This document shows positions 1 through 9,327 of a DNA stretch of 64,000 nt, in pieces. Each line of letters begins with the position of its first letter. The stretch's first letter is position 1. A program made the translations under genes and the position numbers. The notes beneath the pieces are model-generated. The model was not told the DNA's origin. It saw only the letters and a program-made list of their open reading frames with translations, and ran no database searches. The stretch spans positions 2,642,680-2,706,679 of the forward strand of contig NZ_JABJQY010000002.1 in assembly GCF_013155375.1 (NCBI RefSeq), given 5' to 3'. The DNA comes from Nocardioides sp. zg-1308 (GTDB taxonomy: Bacteria; Actinomycetota; Actinomycetes; Propionibacteriales; Nocardioidaceae).

Positions 1-1196
1 GGCTGCTGCTCCTGACCGCCTGCGGAGGCGACGACCCCGCCTCGGACCCCGCGGGCGACCGCACCGCCACCCAGCCGGCAGGGGCCGATGCCGCGAGCCC
101 GGAGTCGGCCGCCGACGCGGGCGAGGAGCAGGCCCAGCAGGCCGGCCACGACGGCCACTACGCCGAGCCGGCGCGGTCGAAGAGGCTGCGCGCCGGCGAG
201 ACGCGTACGACGATCGCGATGCCCGGCAGCTACACCCCGTCAGCCCCCTACGGCACCGGCACCGACGACTACCGCTGCTTCGTCCTCGACCCGGGGCTGG
301 AGCGCGACGCGTGGCTCACCGGCACCCAGGTCCTGCCCGGCAACCCCGACACCGTCCACCACGTCATCCTCTTCCAGCTCCCGCCGGAGCAGTCCGCCGC
401 GGCCGAGGAGAAGGACGCGACCGAGGAGGGCGAGGGCTGGACGTGCTTCGGTGGCACGGGGCTCGAGCGCGTGCAGAACGTCGACCGGTCGTCGTGGATC
501 GGCGCCTGGGCGCCCGGTGGTGAGGAGACGGTCATCAAGCCCGGCTTCGGGATCCGCCTGGCCAAGGGCAGCCGGATCGTGATGCAGGTGCACTACAACC
601 TCCTCGCCGGCCAGCAGGCCGACACCTCGGCCGCCCAGCTGCGCCTCGCCCCGGGCACGCGGCGGCTCGAGTCGCTGAGCACGATGCTGCTGCCCGCCCC
701 GGTCGAGCTGCCGTGCCGCCCGAAGCACTCCGACGGCGAGCTCTGCGACCGCGCCGCGGCGCTGGCCGACGTCAAGGAGCGCTTCGGTGCGGAGGGCAAC
801 ACCGCCGACCTGCTCCACCTCCTGTGCGGCGGGGAGCCGGAGCCGGGGGAGGTGCAGTCGTGCGTGCGCACCATGTCCGAGCCGCTGACCATCCACGGCG
901 TCGCCGGTCACATGCACCTGCTCGGCCGCTCGCTGACGATCGAGGTCAACCCCGGCACGCCGCAGGCACGCACGATCCTCAACATCCCCGTGTGGGACTT
1001 CGACGACCAGGGCAGCCGGCCGATCGAGCCCGTCCGGCTCGAGCCGTTCGAGCAGGTCAAGGTGACCTGCAGGCACGTGCAGTGGCTGCGCGACAGGCTC
1101 CCGTCGTTCGAGGGCCAGCCCGACCGCTACGTCGTGTGGGGCGAGGGGACGACCGACGAGATGTGCCTGGGGATGCTGCAGGTCACCCGCCCCTGA
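1..1196 (+). CDS. Copper type II monooxygenase-like (PHM/DBH fold) lipoprotein, 5' end missing
   Basis: The reading frame is already open at base 3, so the start lies before the window. The first codons give a hydrophobic run ending in Leu-Thr-Ala-Cys (Cys codon 21-23), a lipobox, so the protein is probably a membrane-anchored extracytoplasmic lipoprotein. An acidic, Gln/Ala-rich linker follows. The body carries, in order, the copper ligands expected of the peptidylglycine alpha-hydroxylating/dopamine beta-monooxygenase fold: His-His (357-362, in VHHVILF), His in VHYN (591-593), His-Met-His in GHMHLLG (909-917) and Met in DEMCLG (1161-1163). The first three would form the CuA site and the last three the CuB site. 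Several Cys could form disulfides. The substrate is unknown. It is followed by a 96-bp gap and then phoH, with no sign of co-function. The fold is well supported; the activity is inferred. Confidence 0.8.
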   Translation, partial: LLLLTACGGDDPASDPAGDRTATQPAGADAASPESAADAGEEQAQQAGHDGHYAEPARSKRLRAGETRTTIAMPGSYTPSAPYGTGTDDYRCFVLDPGLERDAWLTGTQVLPGNPDTVHHVILFQLPPEQSAAAEEKDATEEGEGWTCFGGTGLERVQNVDRSSWIGAWAPGGEETVIKPGFGIRLAKGSRIVMQVHYNLLAGQQADTSAAQLRLAPGTRRLESLSTMLLPAPVELPCRPKHSDGELCDRAAALADVKERFGAEGNTADLLHLLCGGEPEPGEVQSCVRTMSEPLTIHGVAGHMHLLGRSLTIEVNPGTPQARTILNIPVWDFDDQGSRPIEPVRLEPFEQVKVTCRHVQWLRDRLPSFEGQPDRYVVWGEGTTDEMCLGMLQVTRP

Positions 1197-1292
1197 GGGG
1201 TCGGCCACAACCGGGTGGGCTGCGCGCGGCCCGCTCGGTAGCATGGAGGTGCTCTGCCACCGACCCGGAAGGCCGCCCGATCACGGGCATCC

Positions 1293-2392
<1,100 letters not shown>

Positions 2393-2396
<4 letters not shown>

Positions 2397-2854
2397 GCAT
2401 CGAGGTCCTCAACGAGTCGGGGCGCGACGTCGACGTACGCCGCCTGTCCCGGCTCGCACGCTTCGTGATGGACGAGATGCGTGTCCACCCGCAGGCCGAG
2501 CTGTGCATCAAGGCCGTCGACGAGGACACGATCGCCGACCTCAACGAGCACTGGATGGAGAAGCAGGGCCCGACCGACGTGCTCGCCTTCCCGATGGACG
2601 AGCTGCGTCCCGGCAAGGTCAACGAGGAGCCCGAGGAGGGCGTGCTCGGCGACCTGGTGCTCGCGCCGACCGTGGCCGAGCGCCAGGGCGAGGATGCCGG
2701 GCACGGCCGCGAGGCCGAGATCGACCTGCTCACCGTGCACGGCATCCTCCACCTGCTGGGCTACGACCACGCCGAGCCCGACGAGCACGCCGTGATGTTC
2801 GGGCTGCAGGGGGAGCTGCTCGAGAAGTGGCGCTCGAGCCCCGAGCCCGCCTGA
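2393..2854 (+). CDS. ybeY: Endoribonuclease YbeY (rRNA maturation factor)
   Basis: A 153-residue YbeY metalloendoribonuclease, known from the family to act in 16S rRNA 3' end maturation and ribosome quality control. The signature HGxxHxxGYDH is intact with zinc ligands His116, His120 and His126. The length is normal for the family. It starts with GTG inside the phoH stop (GTGA overlap), which fixes the start. It is followed by a 72-bp spacer made of short tandem repeats before the next gene, so coupling to corC is less certain than coupling to phoH. Confidence 0.96.
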
Positions 2855-2869
2855 GCACGACGCTCCCCA

Positions 2870-2937
2870 CATGACCCTCCCGACACGACCCTCCCGACAT
2901 GACCTCCCGAAGATGACCCTCCCGACATGACCGCCGA
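2870..2937 (+). repeat. Imperfect ~14-bp tandem repeat running into the corC start codon
   Basis: Four copies of a unit close to CATGACCCTCCCGA (2870-2883, 2884-2897, 2898-2910 with one base lost, 2911-2925 with a variant first base) and a partial fifth copy (2926-2937) that contains the ATG of the downstream gene. Copies 1, 3 and 4 also carry ATGACC, but these ATGs are out of frame with the gene. No Shine-Dalgarno is visible in between. Confidence 0.85.
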
Positions 2938-4249
2938 CATCTGGCAGCTCGGCTCCGCCGCCCTGCTGGTCCTCCTCGCGGGGCTGTTCTCCGCGGCCGA
3001 CGCGGCCCTCAACGGGTTCTCGCGCGCCCGCGCCGAGGAGCTGAAGGCCGAGGGCCGCGCGGGTGCCACGCGCCTGCTGATGCTGCTCGACGACCCGCCG
3101 CGCTACCTCAACACGGCGCTGCTGCTGCGGCTGCTGTGCGAGATCAGCGCCATCGTGCTCGTCAGCACGTGGGCGCGCGACGCCTACCAGGACTCCCTGG
3201 TGCCCAGCGTGCTCACCACGATCGGCGTCATGCTCGTGGTGTCCTTCGTCGCGATCGGCGTCGCGCCGCGCACCCTCGGTCGCCAGCACGACGCCACGGT
3301 GGCGCTGCTGTCGGCCGGTCCGCTGTCGCTGGTCACCACGATCCTCGGACCCATCCCCGCCCTGCTCATCCTGCTCGGCAACGCCATCACGCCGGGGCGG
3401 GGCTTCAGCGAGGGCCCGTTCTCCACCGAGACCGAGCTGCGCGAGCTCGTCGACCTCGCCGAGGCGTCGGCGGTGATCGAGTCCGGCGAGCGCCGGATGA
3501 TCCACTCCGTCTTCGAGCTCGGCGACACCATCACCCGCGAGGTGATGGTCCCGCGCCCCGACGTCGTCTACATCGAGCGCCACAAGAACCTCCGGCAGAC
3601 GCTGTCGCTGTTCCTGCGCAGCGGCTACTCACGGATCCCGGTCATCGGCGACAACCTCGACGACATCGTCGGCATGGCCTACCTCAAGGACCTCGTCCGC
3701 CGCGACTTCGAGGCCCCCGACGTCGAGTTCACCCAGCGGGTCGACGAGGTGATGCGCCCGGTCCACTACGTGCCCGACTCCAAGCCGGTCGACGCGCTGC
3801 TCACCGAGCTCCAGGCCCGCCGCCAGCACATCGCGGTCGTCGTCGACGAGTACGGCGGCACCGCCGGGCTGATCACGATCGAGGACGTGCTGGAGGAGAT
3901 CGTCGGCGAGATCACCGACGAGTACGACGCGGAGGAGGTCGAGGTCGAGCACGTCGAGGGCGGCGCGATCCGGGTCTCCTCGCGCTACCCGGTGGACGAC
4001 CTCGACGAGATCGTCGGCGTCTCGGTGGAGGACGACGACGTCGACAGCGTCGGCGGCCTCATGGCCAAGCACCTCGGCAAGGTCCCGATCCCGGGGTCGG
4101 TGGTCGAGTGCCACGGCCTGCGCCTCGAGGCCGAGCGGGCCACCGGGCGGCGCAACAAGATCGACACGGTGCTCGTGTCCGTCCTGTCGGACGCCGCCGA
4201 GGACGCCTCCGACGACGCGGCCACCCACGTGGGCTCCGCCGGTCGCTGA
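2927..4249 (+). CDS. CNNM/CorC-type membrane protein with CBS pair (hemolysin C family)
   Basis: A 440-residue protein of the DUF21-CBS-CorC architecture. Hydrophobic segments near residues 5-27, 60-85, 95-120 and 130-150 form the DUF21/CNNM membrane domain. Two CBS motifs follow (about 205-330; [23 protein letters not shown] is the typical second CBS end), then a C-terminal CorC/HlyC domain (about 345-425). The family is linked to Mg2+/Co2+ transport or divalent cation homeostasis; 'hemolysin' is a historical label. The ATG at 2927 sits in the last copy of the tandem repeat and has no clear ribosome binding site, so the mode of initiation is unclear. Its place between ybeY and era is conserved in actinobacteria. 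Confidence 0.92.
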   Translation: MTADIWQLGSAALLVLLAGLFSAADAALNGFSRARAEELKAEGRAGATRLLMLLDDPPRYLNTALLLRLLCEISAIVLVSTWARDAYQDSLVPSVLTTIGVMLVVSFVAIGVAPRTLGRQHDATVALLSAGPLSLVTTILGPIPALLILLGNAITPGRGFSEGPFSTETELRELVDLAEASAVIESGERRMIHSVFELGDTITREVMVPRPDVVYIERHKNLRQTLSLFLRSGYSRIPVIGDNLDDIVGMAYLKDLVRRDFEAPDVEFTQRVDEVMRPVHYVPDSKPVDALLTELQARRQHIAVVVDEYGGTAGLITIEDVLEEIVGEITDEYDAEEVEVEHVEGGAIRVSSRYPVDDLDEIVGVSVEDDDVDSVGGLMAKHLGKVPIPGSVVECHGLRLEAERATGRRNKIDTVLVSVLSDAAEDASDDAATHVGSAGR

Positions 4250-4279
4250 GCACGCTGGGGAGGCCGGCTGCCCCCTCAC

Positions 4280-4285
4280 TACGCT
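4280..4285 (+). promoter_or_regulatory. -10 hexamer TACGCT, leaderless-type
   Basis: Ends six bases before the ATG at 4292; no Shine-Dalgarno lies between, so transcription would begin at or next to the start codon. Confidence 0.5.
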
Positions 4286-4291
4286 GCTCGC

Positions 4292-4645
4292 ATGACCGAC
4301 CTGTCAGCCGACCTGAGTGCCGAGGACGCCAAGCTGGTGACCCTCGCACGCGCCACCCGCGCCCGGGCCCGCGCCGCCGAGGGCGCCGCCGTGCGTGACC
4401 TCGACGGGCGGACGTACGCCGCGGCCAGCGTCGACCTCCCGCACCTGCGGCTGACCGGGCTGGAGGTCTGCGTCGCGATGGCGCTGTCGTCCGGCTCCAC
4501 CGGTCTGGAGGCGGCGGTCGTGCTCACCGACGGCGACGCGGTGGACGTCCGCGCGGCCGGTGACTTCGCCGGCCCCGACGTCCCCGTCCTCGTCGGCGAC
4601 CCGCAGGGCCGCATCCACTCACGCTCCGCCACGCGCGCCGGCTGA
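4292..4645 (+). CDS. Cytidine deaminase-like protein lacking zinc ligands
   Basis: A 117-residue protein whose central part (GAAVRDLDGRTYAAASVDL, then a helix beginning LRLTGLEVCVAMAL) aligns by eye with cytidine deaminases. The hallmark zinc/catalytic motif (C/H-A-E) is replaced by E-V-C-V-A, and there is no PCxxC motif in the second half. It is therefore unlikely to deaminate cytidine, even though relatives at this locus are often annotated as cytidine deaminase. It occupies the slot that cdd-like genes take between corC and era in many actinobacteria. It could be a structural or regulatory relic of that family. A leaderless-type -10 precedes it. Confidence 0.7.
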   Translation: MTDLSADLSAEDAKLVTLARATRARARAAEGAAVRDLDGRTYAAASVDLPHLRLTGLEVCVAMALSSGSTGLEAAVVLTDGDAVDVRAAGDFAGPDVPVLVGDPQGRIHSRSATRAG

Positions 4646-4680
4646 CGGACAACCCGCTCGCGTCCCCCCGCGCACCTCGC

Positions 4681-4686
4681 TAGCGT
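4681..4686 (+). promoter_or_regulatory. -10 hexamer TAGCGT, leaderless-type
   Basis: Ends six bases before the GTG at 4693, with no Shine-Dalgarno between. This marks a transcription unit starting with the FAD oxidoreductase. Confidence 0.55.
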
Positions 4687-4692
4687 GGTCGC

Positions 4693-6075
4693 GTGCGCGA
4701 GCCGGGGGGATGGGAGCAGCACTCCGTCGGGGTCACGAGGCTCCGGGAGTCCTACGCCGCCCTGCCAGCCGGGTCGCCGGTGCGGCTGGCCAAGCGCACC
4801 AGCAACCTCTTCCGGGGCCGCTCCGACGCCGGGCGGGGGCTCGACGTGTCCGGCCTGACCGGGGTGATCGAGGTCGACGGCGACGTCGCCGAGGTGCAGG
4901 GCATGTGCACCTACGAGCACCTGGTCGAGGTCACCCTCGCGCACGGACGGATCCCGCTCGTGGTGCCCCAGCTCAGGACCATCACCCTGGGCGGCGCGGT
5001 CACCGGGCTCGGCATCGAGTCCACGAGCTTCCGCAGCGGCCTGCCGCACGAGTCGGTGCTCGAGATGGACGTGCTGACCGGTGCGGGCGAGGTCGTCACC
5101 ACCAAGCCCGGTGACGCGCTCTTCGACGCCTTCCCCAACTCCTACGGCTCCCTCGGCTACGCCACGCGGCTCCGGATCGAGCTCGAGCAGGTGCCGGCCC
5201 ACGTCGCGCTCCGGCACGTGCGGTTCGACGACGCCGGCTCGCTCGCCGACGCGGTCGGCCGCATCGTCGCCGACGGCGCGTGGGACGGCGAGCGGGTCGA
5301 CGGCCTCGACGGCGTCGCCTTCACCCCTGACGAGCTCTACCTGACCCTGGCCCGCTGGACCGACGAGCCCGGTCCGACCAGCGACTACACCGGCCAGCAG
5401 GTCTACTACCGCTCGCTGCAGCACAGGGCCACCGACCGGCTGACGATCCATGACTACCTGTGGCGCTGGGACACCGACTGGTTCTGGTGCTCGCGCGCCT
5501 TCGGTGCCCAGCACCCGCTCGTACGACGGCTGTGGCCGCGGCGCCTGCGTCGCTCCGACGTCTACTGGCGCCTGGTCGCCCTCGACCGCCGCCTCGGCAT
5601 CGGCGACCGGCTCGACCGGCGGGCCGGCCGGCCGCAGGGCGAGCGCGTGGTGCAGGACGTCGAGGTCCCCGTCGACCGGCTCGCGGAGTTCCTCGAGTGG
5701 TTCGACCGGGAGGTGGGCATGCGGCCGGTGTGGCTGTGCCCGCTGCGGCTGCGACGCGCGGGCGAGGACTCCGGCGAGGGAGAGGCCAGGCCGTGGCCGG
5801 GCTACCCGCTGGCCCCCGACACGACGTACGTCAACGTCGGCTTCTGGGGCGTCGTCAACGTCGGGCCCGACGCACCCCTCGCGCCCCGCAACCGGGCGAT
5901 CGAGGCGGAGGTGTCCGCCCTCGGCGGCCACAAGAGCCTCTACTCCGAGGCCTTCTACGACCGTGGGGAGTTCGACCGCCTCTACGGCGGCGACCAGCTG
6001 GCCCGCGTGAAGCGGCTCCACGACCCCGACGACCGACTGACCCCTCTCTACGACAAGGTGGTGGGACGCCGATGA
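4693..6075 (+). CDS. tmsA: FAD-binding oxidoreductase, probable 10-methylene fatty acyl reductase
   Basis: A 460-residue FAD_binding_4 flavoprotein similar to DHCR24-type reductases; the flavin domain spans about residues 40-175 (the GGAVTGLGIESTSFRSG stretch contacts FAD in this fold). Its stop overlaps the next gene, a cyclopropane-synthase-like methyltransferase, by four bases (ATGA). From the literature, such a pair (tmsA/tmsB, also called bfaB/bfaA) makes 10-methyl branched fatty acids in actinobacteria: the methyltransferase adds a methylene to an oleoyl chain in phospholipid and the flavoprotein reduces it. 10-methylstearate is a known lipid of Nocardioides relatives. Assignment rests on pairing and fold; the GTG start follows a leaderless-type -10. 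Confidence 0.78.
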   Translation: MREPGGWEQHSVGVTRLRESYAALPAGSPVRLAKRTSNLFRGRSDAGRGLDVSGLTGVIEVDGDVAEVQGMCTYEHLVEVTLAHGRIPLVVPQLRTITLGGAVTGLGIESTSFRSGLPHESVLEMDVLTGAGEVVTTKPGDALFDAFPNSYGSLGYATRLRIELEQVPAHVALRHVRFDDAGSLADAVGRIVADGAWDGERVDGLDGVAFTPDELYLTLARWTDEPGPTSDYTGQQVYYRSLQHRATDRLTIHDYLWRWDTDWFWCSRAFGAQHPLVRRLWPRRLRRSDVYWRLVALDRRLGIGDRLDRRAGRPQGERVVQDVEVPVDRLAEFLEWFDREVGMRPVWLCPLRLRRAGEDSGEGEARPWPGYPLAPDTTYVNVGFWGVVNVGPDAPLAPRNRAIEAEVSALGGHKSLYSEAFYDRGEFDRLYGGDQLARVKRLHDPDDRLTPLYDKVVGRR

Positions 6076-7373
6076 GCACCCGTTTCCAGGTGGGCTCGAC
6101 CGCAGCGGCTCGCGTGACGATCGGCGAGGCGATGGACCGGCTCGTGCGGGGAGGGCTGCCGCTGCGGCTCACCGCCTACGACGGCAGCAGCGCGGGCCCG
6201 CCCACGGCCGACGTCGGCCTGCACCTGCGCAGCGAGCGCGGCCTGGCCTACCTGGTGACGGCCCCCGGAGACCTCGGCCTGGCCCGCGCCTACGTGAGCG
6301 GCGAGCTCGACCTCACCGGCGTCCACCCGGGCGACCCCTACGACGCGGTGGTCCTCCTCAAGGACCACACGAGGTTCCGGGTGCCGGCGCCGTCCGAGGC
6401 GCTGGCCATCGTCCGCAGCCTGGGGTTGTCGCGGCTGCGCCCGCCGGCTCCGCCGCCGCAGGAGCACCTGCCGCGCTGGCGCCGCACGGTGGAGGGGCTG
6501 CGGCACTCGATGATGCGCGACGCCGAGGTCATCGCCCACCACTACGACCTCTCCAACCGGTTCTACGAGCTCGTGCTGGGCCCGTCGATGGCCTACACGT
6601 GCGCCCTCTACGAGACGCCCGATGCCACGCTCGAGGAGGCGCAGGCCGCGAAGTTCGACCTGATCTGCCGCAAGCTCGACCTCCGGCCCGGGCAGCGGCT
6701 GCTCGACGTGGGCTGCGGCTGGGGCAGCATGGTCCGCCACGCCGCACGGGAGTACGGCGTCCGGGTGCTCGGGGTGACGCTCTCGCTCGAGCAGGCCCAG
6801 TGGGCCAAGGAGGCGATCGACCGCGAGGGGCTGGGCGACCTCGCCGAGGTGCGGCACCTCGACTACCGCGACGTCGTCGAGACCGGCTTCGACGCGGTCA
6901 GCTCGATCGGGCTGACCGAGCACGTCGGCGTGCGCAACTACCCGGCCTACTTCACCCACCTGCGCGACCGGCTCCGGCCCGGTGGCCGGCTGCTCAACCA
7001 CTCCATCACCCGCCGCGCCAACCAGCGCAAGGAGACCGGCGCCTTCATCGACCGCTACGTCTTCCCCGACGGTGAGCTCATCGGGTCCGGCACGATCATC
7101 GCCGCCGCGCAGGACCGGGGCCTCGAGGTGCAGCACAGCGAGAACCTCCGCCTGCACTACGCCGCGACGCTGCGCGACTGGAACCGCAACCTGGTCGAGC
7201 ACTGGGACGAGTGCGTCGCCGAGGTCGGCGAGGGATCCGCTCGCGTCTGGGGCCTCTACATCGCCGCGTCCCGGGTCGGCTTCGAGCGCGGCGAGGTCGA
7301 GCTCCACCAGGTCCTGGCCACCCGCAACCACGACGACGGACGCTCCGACTTCCCGATGCGCCCGCACTGGTGA
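6072..7373 (+). CDS. tmsB: Cyclopropane-fatty-acid synthase-like methyltransferase, probable fatty acid C10 methyltransferase
   Basis: A 433-residue SAM-dependent methyltransferase of the CFAS family. The SAM-binding motif DVGCGWG is at residues 212-218. The upstream HHYDLSNRFYELVLGPSMAYTCA region and downstream EHVGVRNY carry family signatures. The N-terminal 130 residues match the lipid-binding extension of bacterial CFA synthases. The open frame extends far upstream inside tmsA, but the ATG at 6072, embedded in the tmsA stop, gives the normal family start. It should transfer a methylene or methyl group to unsaturated acyl chains in membrane phospholipids. A plain cyclopropane synthase is the alternative; the flavoprotein partner favours 10-methyl fatty acids. 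Confidence 0.82.
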   Translation: MSTRFQVGSTAAARVTIGEAMDRLVRGGLPLRLTAYDGSSAGPPTADVGLHLRSERGLAYLVTAPGDLGLARAYVSGELDLTGVHPGDPYDAVVLLKDHTRFRVPAPSEALAIVRSLGLSRLRPPAPPPQEHLPRWRRTVEGLRHSMMRDAEVIAHHYDLSNRFYELVLGPSMAYTCALYETPDATLEEAQAAKFDLICRKLDLRPGQRLLDVGCGWGSMVRHAAREYGVRVLGVTLSLEQAQWAKEAIDREGLGDLAEVRHLDYRDVVETGFDAVSSIGLTEHVGVRNYPAYFTHLRDRLRPGGRLLNHSITRRANQRKETGAFIDRYVFPDGELIGSGTIIAAAQDRGLEVQHSENLRLHYAATLRDWNRNLVEHWDECVAEVGEGSARVWGLYIAASRVGFERGEVELHQVLATRNHDDGRSDFPMRPHW

Positions 7374-7381
7374 GCCACCGA

Positions 7382-7387
7382 TAGCCT
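7382..7387 (+). promoter_or_regulatory. -10 hexamer TAGCCT, leaderless-type
   Basis: Ends six bases before the GTG at 7394, between tmsB and the siderophore-interacting protein gene, so the latter may have its own promoter. Confidence 0.5.
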
Positions 7388-7393
7388 CGTGCG

Positions 7394-8170
7394 GTGAGCA
7401 CCCGGGCAGCGCAGTTCCAGGCGACCGTACGTCGCCGCGAGCCGCTGTCGGACCACCTCCTGCGACTCGTGCTGGGCGGGCTCGACGACTTCACCTCCAC
7501 CGGCGTCCCCGACGAGTGGGTCGGCCTGGTGGTGCCGGGCCAGTTCCAGAGCCGCTACTACACCGTGCGGTCCTTCGCCGACGGTGAGATGACCCTCGAC
7601 GTCGTCGTCCACGACGTCGGGCTGGTCACCGAGTGGGCGATGCGCGACTGCATCGGTGACACGGTCACCATCACCGAGCCGAAGGCGTCGTTCCACCCGC
7701 CCGCCGGTGCCCAGTGGCTCATCCTCGTCGGCGACCTCACCGCGATGCCCGCGATGGCGCGGATCTTGGAGACCCACCCCGGCCTGCCGACGCACGTCCT
7801 GGCCGAGGTGCCCGACGACCTCGCCGGCTACCTGCCGGCCACCGCGGACGTCACCTGGCTGAGCCCGCCGTCGGCCGGGCAGAGCGCCCTGGCCGACGTG
7901 GTCGCCGGGATCGACTGGCCCGAGGGCGAGGGCTACTTCTGGATGGCGGGGGAGTCCGCGCAGATGCGGGCCATCCGCAAGCACCTGATGCGCGAGGTCG
8001 GGCTGCCGACCAGCCACTACGACGTGATGGGCTACTGGCGCGCCACCGCCGGCCGGCAGCCGCGTGCCGTGGACCCCGGCCCGATCTGGCGTGCGGGCAA
8101 GGCGGCAGGGAAGAGTGACGAGCAGATCTGGGCGGACTACGACGCGGCGCGAGAGGCGAACGATGGCTGA
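7394..8170 (+). CDS. Siderophore-interacting FAD/NAD(P)H reductase family protein
   Basis: A 258-residue SIP-family flavoreductase. The N-terminal FAD domain contains SRYYTVRSF (about residues 53-61), the R-x-Y-T/S FAD motif. The C-terminal NAD(P)H domain includes WLILVGDLTAMPA and the end motif HYDVMGYWR. Family members reduce ferric siderophores in the cytoplasm. No siderophore gene is nearby; it sits 20 bp after tmsB and overlaps era by eight bases. An alternative, inferred from position, is that it supplies electrons to the flavin of TmsA. Its own -10 hexamer argues that it may be independent. Confidence 0.82.
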   Translation: MSTRAAQFQATVRRREPLSDHLLRLVLGGLDDFTSTGVPDEWVGLVVPGQFQSRYYTVRSFADGEMTLDVVVHDVGLVTEWAMRDCIGDTVTITEPKASFHPPAGAQWLILVGDLTAMPAMARILETHPGLPTHVLAEVPDDLAGYLPATADVTWLSPPSAGQSALADVVAGIDWPEGEGYFWMAGESAQMRAIRKHLMREVGLPTSHYDVMGYWRATAGRQPRAVDPGPIWRAGKAAGKSDEQIWADYDAAREANDG

Positions 8171-9317
8171 CGACCAGGACCGCGAGGTCCCCGAGGAGCT
8201 CGACGCGGACGACAGCGTCGGGGACGAGGTGGACGACGAGCCGGACGACGAGCTCGCCGACGAGCCGGACGACGGAGACGACGAGCTCGACGAGGACGAC
8301 GACGAGGACGACGACGAGGACGACGACGAGGACGACGACGAGCTGGACGACGAGTTCGACCTGTCGGGCGTCGCCCCCGCCGGCGCGTTCTTCGAGGCCC
8401 CGGAGGGCTACCGCAGCGGCTTCGCGTCGTTCGTGGGACGCCCCAACGCGGGGAAGTCGACGCTGACCAACGCGCTCGTCGGGCAGAAGATCGTCATCAC
8501 GTCGTCCAAGCCCCAGACCACGCGCAACGTGGTGCGCGGCATCGTGCACCGCGACGACGCCCAGCTGATCCTGGTCGACACCCCCGGGCTGCACCGCCCC
8601 CGCACGCTGCTCGGCGAGCGGCTCAACGACCTGGTCCGCACGACCTGGGCCGAGGTCGACGTGGTCGCGGTGTGCTTCCCGGCCAACGAGAAGATCGGGC
8701 CCGGTGACCGCTACCTGGTCACCGAGCTCGCCAAGGTGCGCCGCACCGTGCGGATCGCCGTCGCCACGAAGACCGACCTCGCCACGCCCGAGCAGCTGGC
8801 CCAGCACCTGCTCGACATCGCCGTCCTCGGGCAGGAGACGTCGACCGAGTGGGCCGAGATCGTCCCGGTGTCAGCGGTCGCCGGCGACCAGGTCGACCTC
8901 CTGGCCGACCTGCTGGTGGGGCTCATGCCCGAGGGGCCGCCGCTCTACCCCGACGGCGACCTGACCGACGCACCCGAGGAGGCGCTCGCCGCCGACCTGA
9001 TCCGCGAGGCCGCGCTCGAGGGCGTGCGCGACGAGCTCCCGCACTCGATCGCCGTGGTCGTGGAGGAGATGGGCCTGCGCGAGGGCCGTCCCGACGACAA
9101 GCCGCTCCTCGACATCGTCGCCAACCTCTACGTCGAGCGCGACTCCCAGAAGGGCATCATGATCGGCCACAAGGGCTCGCGCCTGCGGGCCGTCGGCACG
9201 GCCGCCCGCCAGCAGATCGAGGCCCTGCTCGGCACCCCGGTCTACCTCGACCTCCAGGTCAAGATCGCCAAGGACTGGCAGCGCGACCCCCGCCAGCTGC
9301 GCAAGCTCGGCTTCTGA
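8163..9317 (+). CDS. era: GTPase Era with acidic N-terminal extension
   Basis: A 384-residue Era, about 80 longer than usual. Residues 1-65 are almost entirely Asp/Glu, including four EDDD repeats. The GTPase domain starts near residue 85: G1 GRPNAGKST at 92-100, G3 DTPG, G4 TKTD. The C-terminal KH domain (about 300-370) contains IMIGHKGSRLR. Era binds 16S rRNA near its 3' end during 30S assembly. The ATG at 8163 overlaps the end of the SIP-family gene by eight bases, so era translation is coupled to the lipid/reductase genes upstream. A GTPase-proximal start skipping the acidic tail is possible, but the ATGG overlap and continuous frame support the long form. Confidence 0.95.
   Translation: MADDQDREVPEELDADDSVGDEVDDEPDDELADEPDDGDDELDEDDDEDDDEDDDEDDDELDDEFDLSGVAPAGAFFEAPEGYRSGFASFVGRPNAGKSTLTNALVGQKIVITSSKPQTTRNVVRGIVHRDDAQLILVDTPGLHRPRTLLGERLNDLVRTTWAEVDVVAVCFPANEKIGPGDRYLVTELAKVRRTVRIAVATKTDLATPEQLAQHLLDIAVLGQETSTEWAEIVPVSAVAGDQVDLLADLLVGLMPEGPPLYPDGDLTDAPEEALAADLIREAALEGVRDELPHSIAVVVEEMGLREGRPDDKPLLDIVANLYVERDSQKGIMIGHKGSRLRAVGTAARQQIEALLGTPVYLDLQVKIAKDWQRDPRQLRKLGF
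8292..8339 (+). repeat. Four perfect 12-bp repeats coding EDDD in era
   Basis: The unit GAGGACGACGAC is repeated four times without a mismatch. It could change copy number by slippage without breaking the reading frame. Confidence 0.9.
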
Positions 9318-9327
9318 GGCGCGTCGG

